Of a DNA stretch of 6,637 nucleotides, positions 1 through 5,440 are shown in pieces. The stretch is taken from NCBI GenBank assembly GCA_945948775.1, contig CAMFCK010000049.1, forward strand, positions 1-6,637, in the 5' to 3' direction. The notes below the pieces were generated by a model. That model did not search any database. It was not told where the DNA came from and was given only the letters and a program-made list of their open reading frames with translations. The stretch is from an uncultured Clostridia bacterium (GTDB lineage Bacteria; Bacillota; Clostridia; UBA1381). The position numbers and the translations under genes are program-made. The stretch's first letter is position 1. Each line of letters starts with the position of its first letter.

Positions 1-594
1 GCAGACGCTTCGGCAACGGGAGAGATACTATATGAGCTTATAGGCGCGCTTGGGACTGAAATGGATAAAGAGATTGCTGAAAATCTGTTTATTGCAATAG
101 CCTCTGATACGGGAAGCTTCAAATATTCCAATGTCAGTCCGCAAACAATGCGTATAACTGCGGCTTTGCTGGAGCAGGGAGTTGACAATGCCTATCTTTC
201 GCGTATGCTGTTCGATACGGAAACGGAAAAGGCGATGCATTTTAAGGGCTATATTATGAGCAGAATCCGCACCTGCTTTGACGGCAGGCTTGCTATAGTT
301 GCAGTAAAAAAAGCGGAATTTGAACAATTTGGCATTGATGAACGCGATACCGGAGATATTGTAAATATTGCACGGATGACTGAGGGGGCAGAGATTGCGG
401 TATCTGTGCGCGAGACAGAGGGACGGATAAAGATATCCTTCCGTTCTAACGGCAGGTATGACGTAGGTGCGTTGGCGCTGAAGCTCGGCGGCGGCGGACA
501 CGCTATGGCAAGCGGTGTCTCTGTTGCCGGCGGTAGGTATGACGAGGTTTATGAAAAGGTAATGGAGCTTTGCGGGGATTTGTTTAATGATTGA
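1..594 (+). CDS. nrnA: DHH/DHHA1 phosphoesterase, NrnA-like (3' part, start outside window)
   Basis: The reading frame is open from base 1, so only the last 197 residues of a protein of normally about 310-330 residues are here. NrnA-type proteins are cytoplasmic, metal-dependent nano-RNases/pAp phosphatases that degrade 2-5-nt RNAs and 3'-phosphoadenosine-5'-phosphate. Visible: an opening DASATGEIL stretch, typical of the region after the DHH motif; IASDTGSF at 97-120, whose Asp is the late metal-binding Asp of the DHH domain; and GGGGHAMASGV at 487-519, the substrate-binding glycine motif of the DHHA1 domain. The DHH motif itself lies upstream and cannot be checked. The last 8 nt overlap the start of the methyltransferase gene, suggesting translational coupling. 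Other DHH-family members (RecJ-like, GdpP) are possible but fit less well in length and motif spacing. Confidence 0.88.
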   Translation, partial: ADASATGEILYELIGALGTEMDKEIAENLFIAIASDTGSFKYSNVSPQTMRITAALLEQGVDNAYLSRMLFDTETEKAMHFKGYIMSRIRTCFDGRLAIVAVKKAEFEQFGIDERDTGDIVNIARMTEGAEIAVSVRETEGRIKISFRSNGRYDVGALALKLGGGGHAMASGVSVAGGRYDEVYEKVMELCGDLFND

Positions 595-1246
595 ATATGA
601 TAAGGACGCGATCGTATATCCGTATATAACCGATTTTATAAGAGCTGGAATACCGCCGCACAGCGGAATTTTAAAGGAGCTTGAGGAGGAAGCAGCGCGG
701 GAGGAAATTCCGGTAGTTCAGCCGGAAACGGCGCGGCTTTTGTCGGTGCTGTGCGAAATAAAAAGACCTAAGCATGTGCTTGAGGTCGGCTGTGCAATAG
801 GCTATTCCGCACTTCTTATGGCACAAAAGCTTGATAAAGACGGCAGTATCCTGACGCTTGAATGGGACGCTGAAACGGCAGAGCGTGCAAGACGGAATAT
901 TGAACGTGCGGGCGAGAGCAGCCGCATAACGGTAAGATGCTGCGATGCAAAGGAGGCTGTGCCTGCGCTTACAGGCGAATATGATTTGATTTTTCTTGAC
1001 GGCCCGAAGGCGCATTATATACATATGCTGAACGACTGTATACGCCTTCTGACAAAAGGCGGAATTCTTATTGCGGATAACGTGCTTTATAAGGGCATGA
1101 CCGCCGATGATGAACATGTAATAAGACGTAAGATTACTATAGTAAAGCGGCTGCGGCATTTTATTGCGGCGCAGATGCAGCGCGGCGAGCTTGAATGTGT
1201 TCTGTTGCCGTTGGGTGACGGTGTGACGGTTGCAGTGAAAAAGTAA
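587..1246 (+). CDS. trmR: SAM-dependent O-methyltransferase, TrmR-like (tRNA 5-hydroxyuridine methyltransferase)
   Basis: A complete 219-aa class I methyltransferase of the caffeoyl-CoA/catechol O-methyltransferase superfamily. The SAM-binding motif EVGCAIG is at residues 66-72, an acidic LEWD strand end at 91-94, the metal/substrate motif FLDGPKAHY at 136-144, and IADNVLYKG at 162-170. This arrangement and length match YrrM/TrmR, which in Bacillus subtilis methylates 5-hydroxyuridine at the tRNA wobble position to 5-methoxyuridine, widening codon reading. The assignment to TrmR rather than another family member rests on the TrhP-like U32 gene just downstream, the same neighbourhood as yrrM-yrrN-yrrO. 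The ATG overlaps the previous gene by 8 nt. A GGGGA sequence at 574-578 gives a modest ribosome binding site 8 nt before it, so coupling is likely. The function is inferred by family and context. Confidence 0.85.
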   Translation: MIEYDKDAIVYPYITDFIRAGIPPHSGILKELEEEAAREEIPVVQPETARLLSVLCEIKRPKHVLEVGCAIGYSALLMAQKLDKDGSILTLEWDAETAERARRNIERAGESSRITVRCCDAKEAVPALTGEYDLIFLDGPKAHYIHMLNDCIRLLTKGGILIADNVLYKGMTADDEHVIRRKITIVKRLRHFIAAQMQRGELECVLLPLGDGVTVAVKK

Positions 1247-1259
1247 AAGGATTTTATAT

Positions 1260-1307
1260 ATGGAGAAGCTTTATCTTGCAGCGGGGACATGCCTTGGCAA
1301 TTGTTAA
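1260..1307 (+). other. 15-codon upstream ORF with good ribosome binding site
   Basis: ATG at 1260 follows AAAAGG at 1245-1250 with 9-nt spacing, better initiation signals than the overlapping 48-aa ORF has. It encodes MEKLYLAAGTCLGNC and stops at 1307, 18 nt past the start of the 48-aa frame. It could be a leader peptide that feeds ribosomes into the next frame, or the true N-terminus of the next frame separated from it by one base in the GGGG run at 1283-1286. The sequence alone does not decide between these. Confidence 0.35.
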
Positions 1308-1435
1308 GAGGAGTTTCGCCGGAGCAGGCGGCAGTTATTGAATTATTCAACTCAAACACGGGGTGCGGAATATTTAAGAACTATAAAAAAACAGCTTGCG
1401 GAGCAATTATGGAAGGAGTGCAGGCAAAGCTATGA
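1289..1435 (+). CDS. Small unrecognised ORF (48 aa), coupled to trhP by ATGA overlap
   Basis: A 48-codon frame beginning MPWQLLRGV and ending VQAKL lies between trmR and trhP. Its stop TGA (1433-1435) overlaps the trhP ATG (1432-1434) as ATGA, the classic arrangement of translationally coupled genes; this is the main reason to think it is or was translated. It has two Cys residues in a TGCG...TACG pattern, no signal peptide and no membrane segment. Its own start has no convincing ribosome binding site. The 28 nt upstream contain a better-placed start in another frame (ATG 1260, AAAGG at 1246-1250, spacing 9) that stops at 1307. Joining the two by one base at the GGGG run (1283-1286) would give a protein of about 58 aa. 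It may therefore be a real small gene, a frameshifted gene or a remnant. I do not recognise the family. Confidence 0.45.
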   Translation: MPWQLLRGVSPEQAAVIELFNSNTGCGIFKNYKKTACGAIMEGVQAKL

Positions 1436-2658
1436 AAAAACCGGAACTGCTCGCACCGGGCGGCAGTCTTGAAAAGCTGAAAGCTGCAATTGAATACGGC
1501 GCAGACGCGGTTTATATCGGCGGAGAAGCCTACAGTCTGCGTGTTGCGGCAGAAAATTTTACTCTTGATGAAATGCGCGAGGGTATAGAATTTGCGCATT
1601 CGCGCGGAAAAAAGGTGTATCTTACCGCAAATATTCTGCCGCATAACAGTGATATTGCAGATTTTGAGGAATATGTAAGGGAAATACGACCGCTTGGCTT
1701 TGACGCTGTTTTGGCGGCAGATCTGGGAATATTTGATATACTGAGAAAAACTGCGCCTGAGCTTGATATTCATATCAGTACACAGGCTAATAACGTAAAT
1801 TACCGCTCAGCGTGCGTGTGGCATGAAATGGGTGCAAAGAGAGTAGTGCTTGCGCGGGAAATGAGTCTTGCCGAAATCGGGGAAATACGCGCAAAAACTC
1901 CGCCGGAGATTGAGATAGAGGCGTTTGTTCACGGCGCAATGTGTATTTCTTATTCGGGCAGATGCCTGCTTTCAAATTATATGACGGCGCGTGACGCAAA
2001 TCTCGGCGCATGTGCGCATCCCTGCCGCTGGAATTACGCTTTAGTAGAGGAAACGCGCCCGGGCGAGTATATGCCGGTATTTGAGAATGAACGCGGCAGC
2101 TTTATCTTTAATTCAAAGGATTTGTGCATGATCGCACATATTCCTGAGCTTGTGAAAAGCGGCATAACAAGCTTCAAAATTGAGGGAAGAGTGAAAACCT
2201 CATATTATCTTGCAACGGTTGTGAAGGCTTACCGCGAGGAAATTGACAGGTATTTTGACGATCCGGACGGGTACGTGTTCGATAAAACTCAGCTTGATGA
2301 GTTATGTAAGGTGAGCCATCGTCCATATACAACCGGATTTTATTTCGGCAGACCGGACGGCAACGAGCAGGTATATACGGACAGCTCATATATACGGGAT
2401 TATGATTTGATCGGAATTGTGACGGATTATGATGCAGACAGTAAAACCGCAACGATAAGCCAGCGAAACAGATTTTTTGCGGATGATGAAATTGAGATAA
2501 TGCAGCCGCAAAGACCGTTTTTTACGCAAAACGCAAGAGGAATGACCGATGAGAACGGCGCGCCTGTGGAGGTCGCAAACCATGCGGCTATGACAATACG
2601 GCTTGTTATGAAGGAGCCGGTTGTTCCGGGAGCGATGCTGAGAAAGAAACGAGAATAA
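1432..2658 (+). CDS. trhP: U32-family tRNA hydroxylation protein, TrhP-like
   Basis: A complete 408-aa protein beginning MKKPELLAPGGSLEKL, the usual N-terminus of the family. The U32 signature is intact: E163-x-F165, G168-A-M-C171, x4-G176-x-C178, then S181. Further cysteines at 194 and 198 complete the four-Cys set (171, 178, 194, 198) expected for the iron-sulfur cluster. In spite of the historical 'peptidase U32' name, family members TrhP/YegQ and YrrN/YrrO are needed for prephenate-dependent hydroxylation of tRNA uridine 34 to ho5U. The length fits YrrO (TrhP2) better than the shorter YrrN. An in-frame TTG at 1396 would add 12 residues (MRSNYGRSAGKA) that do not look like the family. ATG 1432 is preferred, as it overlaps the upstream stop (ATGA). 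GGAAGGAG at 1411-1418 lies 13 nt upstream, rather far, so initiation may depend on coupling. The closely related 23S rRNA hydroxylase RlhA is a less likely alternative given trmR next door. Confidence 0.88.
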   Translation: MKKPELLAPGGSLEKLKAAIEYGADAVYIGGEAYSLRVAAENFTLDEMREGIEFAHSRGKKVYLTANILPHNSDIADFEEYVREIRPLGFDAVLAADLGIFDILRKTAPELDIHISTQANNVNYRSACVWHEMGAKRVVLAREMSLAEIGEIRAKTPPEIEIEAFVHGAMCISYSGRCLLSNYMTARDANLGACAHPCRWNYALVEETRPGEYMPVFENERGSFIFNSKDLCMIAHIPELVKSGITSFKIEGRVKTSYYLATVVKAYREEIDRYFDDPDGYVFDKTQLDELCKVSHRPYTTGFYFGRPDGNEQVYTDSSYIRDYDLIGIVTDYDADSKTATISQRNRFFADDEIEIMQPQRPFFTQNARGMTDENGAPVEVANHAAMTIRLVMKEPVVPGAMLRKKRE

Positions 2659-2695
2659 TTTTTTTCGATTTTTTTGAAAAAATATAAAAAAACAC

Positions 2696-2724
2696 TTGCA
2701 ATTAATATAAATTTGTGCTAAAAT
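2696..2724 (+). promoter_or_regulatory. Sigma-A-type promoter of rpsT
   Basis: TTGCAA at 2696-2701 and TAAAAT at 2719-2724 are separated by exactly 17 nt, a close match to the housekeeping consensus. Transcription would start near 2731, leaving a short leader of about 30 nt before the rpsT ATG, too short for a large riboswitch. The stretch just upstream (2659-2695) is almost pure A/T, which could act as an UP element. Confidence 0.8.
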
Positions 2725-2763
2725 ATTCGGGTATTATGTATTAATTATTCGGAGGTGAACAAA

Positions 2764-3030
2764 ATGCCTAACATTAAATCTGCAAAAAAGCGTCTGCTTG
2801 TTATCAAAAAGAAGACTTTGATAAACCAAATGCACAAGACTGCTTTGAAGACTGCCGTTAAGAAGTTTGAAGCTGCTGTTGAGAATAACGACGCGGCAAA
2901 TGCAAAGGTTCTTTTCAACGATGCAGTAAAGAAGCTTGATCAGGGCGTTAAGCAGGGCATTCTGCACAAAAACAATGCTGCAAGAAAGAAATCTCAGCTT
3001 GCATTGAAGTTGGCTAAGATGGGTGCGTAA
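2764..3030 (+). CDS. rpsT: 30S ribosomal protein S20
   Basis: A complete 88-aa, very basic protein starting MPNIKSAKKR, the well-known S20 (bS20) N-terminus, and ending LALKLAKMGA. S20 binds 16S rRNA early in assembly of the small ribosomal subunit. The length is normal and the whole protein is Lys/Ala-rich helical, as expected. A GTG at 2755 in the same frame would add three residues, but it lies inside the Shine-Dalgarno sequence GGAGGTGA (2751-2758). The ATG at 2764, 8 nt after GGAGG, is the conventional start. Its own promoter lies upstream and an intrinsic terminator directly downstream, so it is a single-gene unit independent of the nrnA-trmR-trhP operon. Confidence 0.98.
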   Translation: MPNIKSAKKRLLVIKKKTLINQMHKTALKTAVKKFEAAVENNDAANAKVLFNDAVKKLDQGVKQGILHKNNAARKKSQLALKLAKMGA

Positions 3031-3038
3031 TACATGAG

Positions 3039-3064
3039 GAGGAGCTTATAGCTCCTCTTTTTTT
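3039..3064 (+). terminator. Rho-independent terminator of rpsT
   Basis: The perfect 7-bp stem GAGGAGC (3039-3045) / GCTCCTC (3051-3057) with a TTATA loop is followed at once by seven T residues (3058-3064). It starts 9 nt after the rpsT stop codon. This is a textbook intrinsic terminator. Confidence 0.95.
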
Positions 3065-3077
3065 GTCTTATAGGAAA

Positions 3078-3105
3078 TTGCGAAAGGCAGAAAATGTGAT
3101 AAAAT
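3078..3105 (+). promoter_or_regulatory. Candidate promoter of the 3112-3397 transcript
   Basis: TTGCGA (3078-3083) and TAAAAT (3100-3105) are spaced 16 nt, and TGA directly before the -10 box makes it an extended -10 (TGnTAAAAT). It sits just after the rpsT terminator and reads into a stretch with no ORF but much internal base pairing, which ends in a terminator-like hairpin at 3354-3397. Confidence 0.5.
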
Positions 3106-3111
3106 AGAAAG

Positions 3112-3397
3112 CAATTAAAAACAGGCATAGTAAAACAAGGGGAAGCCCTGAAAAAAATATGCAGTTTTATTAGTTAAACACCTTCAATTGATTTAGAAAA
3201 TCCGATTATGGATAAGTGCAAAAGGCTTCAAGCATACGAGAAATACTTTCGAAAAATTCCAATTAAAGGTGCGTCTTTGCGGAAAATTTTCAAAACTGTC
3301 ATAGCATTGCCGCACTTACACCAAAGCGGGGCATAGCCAAATGACAGCAAAAGAGACGTTCTCCAAGTATGTAGTGATACGAGGAAACGTCTTTTTT
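3112..3397 (+). ncRNA. Candidate structured non-coding RNA (about 285 nt), family not recognised
   Basis: This non-coding stretch lies between a promoter-like sequence and an intrinsic terminator in the same direction. Stems visible by eye: TAGTAAAAC (3128-3136) with GTTTTATTA (3164-3172), one G:U; inside it AGGG-GAAG-CCCT; CACCTTCAATTG (3179-3190) with CAATTAAAGGTG (3260-3271), 11 of 12 pairs; CTGTCAT (3296-3302) with ATGACAG (3341-3347), enclosing CCGC (3310-3313) / GCGG (3326-3329) around an ACTTACACCAAA loop. A competing pairing joins TGCGG (3278-3282) to CCGCA (3310-3314) and GGTG (3268-3271) to CACC (3319-3322). I see no hallmark of tmRNA, RNase P, SRP RNA, T-box or a common riboswitch. 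It could equally be a DNA-level site such as a transfer origin, so the RNA call is an inference. Confidence 0.4.
3354..3397 (+). terminator. Intrinsic terminator-like hairpin with T run
   Basis: AGACGTT (3354-3360) pairs perfectly with AACGTCT (3386-3392), with an inner GTAT/ATAC stem (3367-3370 with 3377-3380) across an internal loop. Six T residues (3392-3397) follow. A-rich sequence before the stem can pair with the T run, lengthening the helix. There is no gene immediately upstream, so it most simply ends the candidate RNA that begins near 3112. Confidence 0.65.
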
Positions 3398-3678
3398 CTT
3401 TATATGTTATTTTGTCATAAGAATATATATTAGCGCAACGATAGATGATTTTTTACCCTATATAACTCGAGCAAAGTTATATGACAGCAATATTGACCAT
3501 GACGTTTGCCTATCATTTTCTGATTACAGTAAAGTAAAACCTGCAATTACAGTGCGGAAAAGGGCTTAAAATTGTAAATAGCAAATCTGGTTTCGATGAA
3601 AGTAATATTTCGGTATGCGGTTCGATATAAGTACAAGTTGATGTTGCATAGAATATGGAAAAGGGAGGTTGAATAGTT
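3398..3678. other. A+T-rich intergenic stretch upstream of the recombinase module
   Basis: No complete gene is visible here. The stretch contains the palindrome AATATATATT (3422-3431) and the perfect 8-bp inverted repeat described separately (3460-3482). A frame without a start codon reads from about 3396 to a stop at 3567-3569, and an unrelated frame runs to about 3635. Neither translation is recognised. I see no convincing promoter for the small gene at 3679, so the promoter of the recombinase module remains unplaced. Confidence 0.5.
3460..3482. repeat. Perfect 8-bp inverted repeat with 7-nt spacer
   Basis: ATATAACT (3460-3467) and AGTTATAT (3475-3482) flank CGAGCAA. No T run follows, so it is unlikely to be a terminator. 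Its position ahead of the small gene and recombinase fits a dimeric regulator or recombinase binding site, but that is inference. Confidence 0.5.
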
Positions 3679-3810
3679 ATGTCAGAATTTACAGACGAAA
3701 AGAATAATACATATAATATAAAAAATACCGTACTTTTAACTGAGGAGGAGAAAGAACAGGCTGAAAATGAGATAGTTGAAGCATTATACAAGATTTTCAC
3801 GCAAAAGTAA
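3679..3810 (+). CDS. Small acidic protein (43 aa) preceding the serine recombinase
   Basis: ATG 3679 is preceded by GGGAGG (3663-3668) at 10-nt spacing, a strong initiation signal. The 43-aa product starts MSEFTDEKNN. Its second half is a Glu/Lys-rich, probably helical segment (TEEEKEQAENEIVEALYKIF, residues 21-40). It has no Cys, signal peptide or membrane segment. It ends 36 nt before the recombinase ATG, in the same direction, so the two are probably co-transcribed. Very small genes directly ahead of large serine recombinases occur in clostridial integrative elements (TnpW-type proteins are one example), but I do not see a clear TnpW match. A role as recombination directionality factor or accessory protein is conceivable only from position. 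Confidence 0.65.
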   Translation: MSEFTDEKNNTYNIKNTVLLTEEEKEQAENEIVEALYKIFTQK

Positions 3811-3846
3811 ACAGACGGAAAAACAGAGCAAAGGAGGTGAAATCGT

Positions 3847-5367
3847 ATGTCTATTGCTCTGTATGCACGAAAATCCGTTGAACGTGAAAACAGTATTTCC
3901 TGTGAAACACAGCTTGAATATTGCAAAGCAATGATAAAGCCTGATGAGCAGACAGAAAAAATCGTGACATTTGTTGACAACGGCTTTTCGGGTGGTAATG
4001 TTGACCGTGACGGGTTTCAGAAAATGATGCGACAAGTCGAGCGTGGAAAAATAAGCAAAATCATTGTTTACCGACTTGACAGAATAAGCAGAAGTTTGTC
4101 TGATTTCGTGAACATATTGAACACCCTAAAGAAATACAAAGTAAAATTCATAAGCTCACAGGAACTATTTGATACATCAAGTCCTTATGGGGAAATGATT
4201 GTCAAAATACTTATGATTTTTGCAGAATTTGAAAGACAAAGCATTATTGAACGTGTGACACAAGCCTATGCTCACCGAAGTGAAATGGGGTTCTATATGG
4301 GCGGCAGACAACCATACGGTTTCACCTTGACAGATACGATTATTCATAATATTAAGACAAAAAAGCTATGCCCTGTACCTGAAGAAATTGAACAGTTAAA
4401 ATATATTTTTGATGCGTATTCTGTTCCGGGAATAACACTTCGCAGACTTATGGATAGTCTTACCGCAAATGATATTATGCCTACGAACGGAAGCTGGTCA
4501 ACAGGGAAATTATCTACAATTTTGAAAAATCCTATTTATGTCAAAGCGGATAATGATGTTTATGAGTATCTGTTAAAGCATAATACAAATATTATAAGTG
4601 ATATCTCAGAATTTAATGGTGTTCACGGATTACAGATTTACGGAAAAACCAAGCATTCTACAGACGATTGGTCTGATATGAAAGCTGTAGTTATGTCACA
4701 CGAAGGTGTTATAACCTCTGACACTTGGCTCAATTGTCAAAAAAAGCTTGAAAAAAACAAGCAGATAGGAAACACTATAAGTAATTCTACAAGTTGGCTC
4801 GGCGGTAAAATTGTTTGCCAAAGCTGCGGGCGAACAATGACAGTTACAAAGGGCGGAAAACGAAAGGATGGCTCTCAAACGAGATATTTTAGCTGCACAG
4901 GCAAATCTCACAATCGTATCTGCAAAGGTATAAAAAAGCCGGTGTATGCTGATAGCTTGGAGGAGATGGTATATGAGCTTGTTTCCGAAAAAATAGAAAC
5001 TTTAAAATGTACCCGTAAAAAAATATCAACGGATAATTCCAATCAGATAAATCTTCTCAAAAATCGTATCAGTGAGATAAAGAAAGAGCAGGAAAAGCTT
5101 GTAAATCTACTAATGAATGATGCCATTCAAACAGATATGATTAATCTTTTAAATGAAAAGGCAAAGAGGCTTGCGCGAGAAAAAGATGATATTTTATCAA
5201 AAATTGATGTGCTTGAAAATGAAGAAAGCGAGATTATCGGTGTTATTAATCTGTCAAAAAAATGGAAAACGGCAAGTTACGAAGAAAGAAAGGCTGTATG
5301 TAATATACTGATACATAAGATATTGATAAGCGAAAACGGTGATTGTGAGGTTATCTGGAACATATAA
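3847..5367 (+). CDS. Large serine recombinase (site-specific integrase)
   Basis: A complete 506-aa protein that cuts and rejoins DNA through a serine nucleophile, moving an element in and out of the chromosome at att sites. The N-terminal resolvase domain (about 1-140) has YARKS with catalytic Ser10 and the conserved Arg8, the YRLDRISRS motif (75-83) and FERQSIIERV (128-137). The recombinase domain starts near GGRQPYGF (152-159). A zinc ribbon follows, with C324-x2-C327 and C350-x8-C359. Residues about 395-465 are a Lys/Glu-rich coiled coil, and the protein ends in the typical IWNI. A nearly perfect ribosome binding site AAGGAGGTGA (3831-3840) lies 9 nt from GGAGG to ATG. Nothing suggests inactivation. 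The gene is clearly more A+T-rich than the trmR-trhP block, consistent with acquisition. Whether it serves an ICE, a mobilisable element or a solo recombinase unit cannot be decided here, as no relaxase or phage gene is visible. Confidence 0.95.
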   Translation: MSIALYARKSVERENSISCETQLEYCKAMIKPDEQTEKIVTFVDNGFSGGNVDRDGFQKMMRQVERGKISKIIVYRLDRISRSLSDFVNILNTLKKYKVKFISSQELFDTSSPYGEMIVKILMIFAEFERQSIIERVTQAYAHRSEMGFYMGGRQPYGFTLTDTIIHNIKTKKLCPVPEEIEQLKYIFDAYSVPGITLRRLMDSLTANDIMPTNGSWSTGKLSTILKNPIYVKADNDVYEYLLKHNTNIISDISEFNGVHGLQIYGKTKHSTDDWSDMKAVVMSHEGVITSDTWLNCQKKLEKNKQIGNTISNSTSWLGGKIVCQSCGRTMTVTKGGKRKDGSQTRYFSCTGKSHNRICKGIKKPVYADSLEEMVYELVSEKIETLKCTRKKISTDNSNQINLLKNRISEIKKEQEKLVNLLMNDAIQTDMINLLNEKAKRLAREKDDILSKIDVLENEESEIIGVINLSKKWKTASYEERKAVCNILIHKILISENGDCEVIWNI

Positions 5368-5440
5368 CAAGATTTATACAGTCGATGATATTAATGCGGT
5401 TTTACACCCGATTTTAGCGGTTACAGTGAGACGGAGTGCA
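5357..5440 (+). pseudogene. Possible N-terminal relic of an MNT-type nucleotidyltransferase
   Basis: In the frame +1 relative to the recombinase end, the translation reads GTYNKIYTVDDINAVLHPIL and then AVTVRRSA. Small MNT-domain nucleotidyltransferases (MntA-like antitoxins) commonly begin with a Y-T-[VI]-[DE]-[DE]-I-x3-[LV]-x-P-[IV] segment, followed by x-V-x-[RK]-[AS] and then LFGS. Here the resemblance stops where LFGS should follow, next to the hairpin at 5436-5488. There is no proper start codon, and the frame overlaps the recombinase 3' end. If real, it is the stub of a gene broken by insertion or deletion. It could also be a chance similarity. Confidence 0.25.

Noticed and set aside
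671..1159. Minus-strand 162-codon frame inside trmR
   Set aside because: It is antisense to a gene with intact methyltransferase motifs, and its translation is rich in Cys/His/Tyr with no recognisable domain.
1396..1431. TTG-initiated 12-residue extension of trhP
   Set aside because: The added residues do not resemble the family N-terminus, the family start MKKPELLAP matches ATG 1432, and the ribosome binding site GGAAGGAG (1411-1418) lies inside the extension.
2660..2682. TTTTTTC/GAAAAAA stem as terminator of trhP
   Set aside because: The stem is nearly all A:T and followed by A residues rather than T, so termination here is not convincing; it looks like low-complexity DNA ahead of the rpsT promoter.
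3513..3980. Minus-strand 155-codon frame
   Set aside because: It overlaps the well-supported 43-aa gene and the start of the recombinase, and its Ser/Phe/Cys-rich translation is typical of an antisense shadow.
3547..5428. TTACAGTG at 3547-3554 and 5421-5428 as att direct repeats
   Set aside because: An 8-nt match between two A+T-rich flanks of this size is expected by chance about once in two trials, and the surrounding bases do not match.
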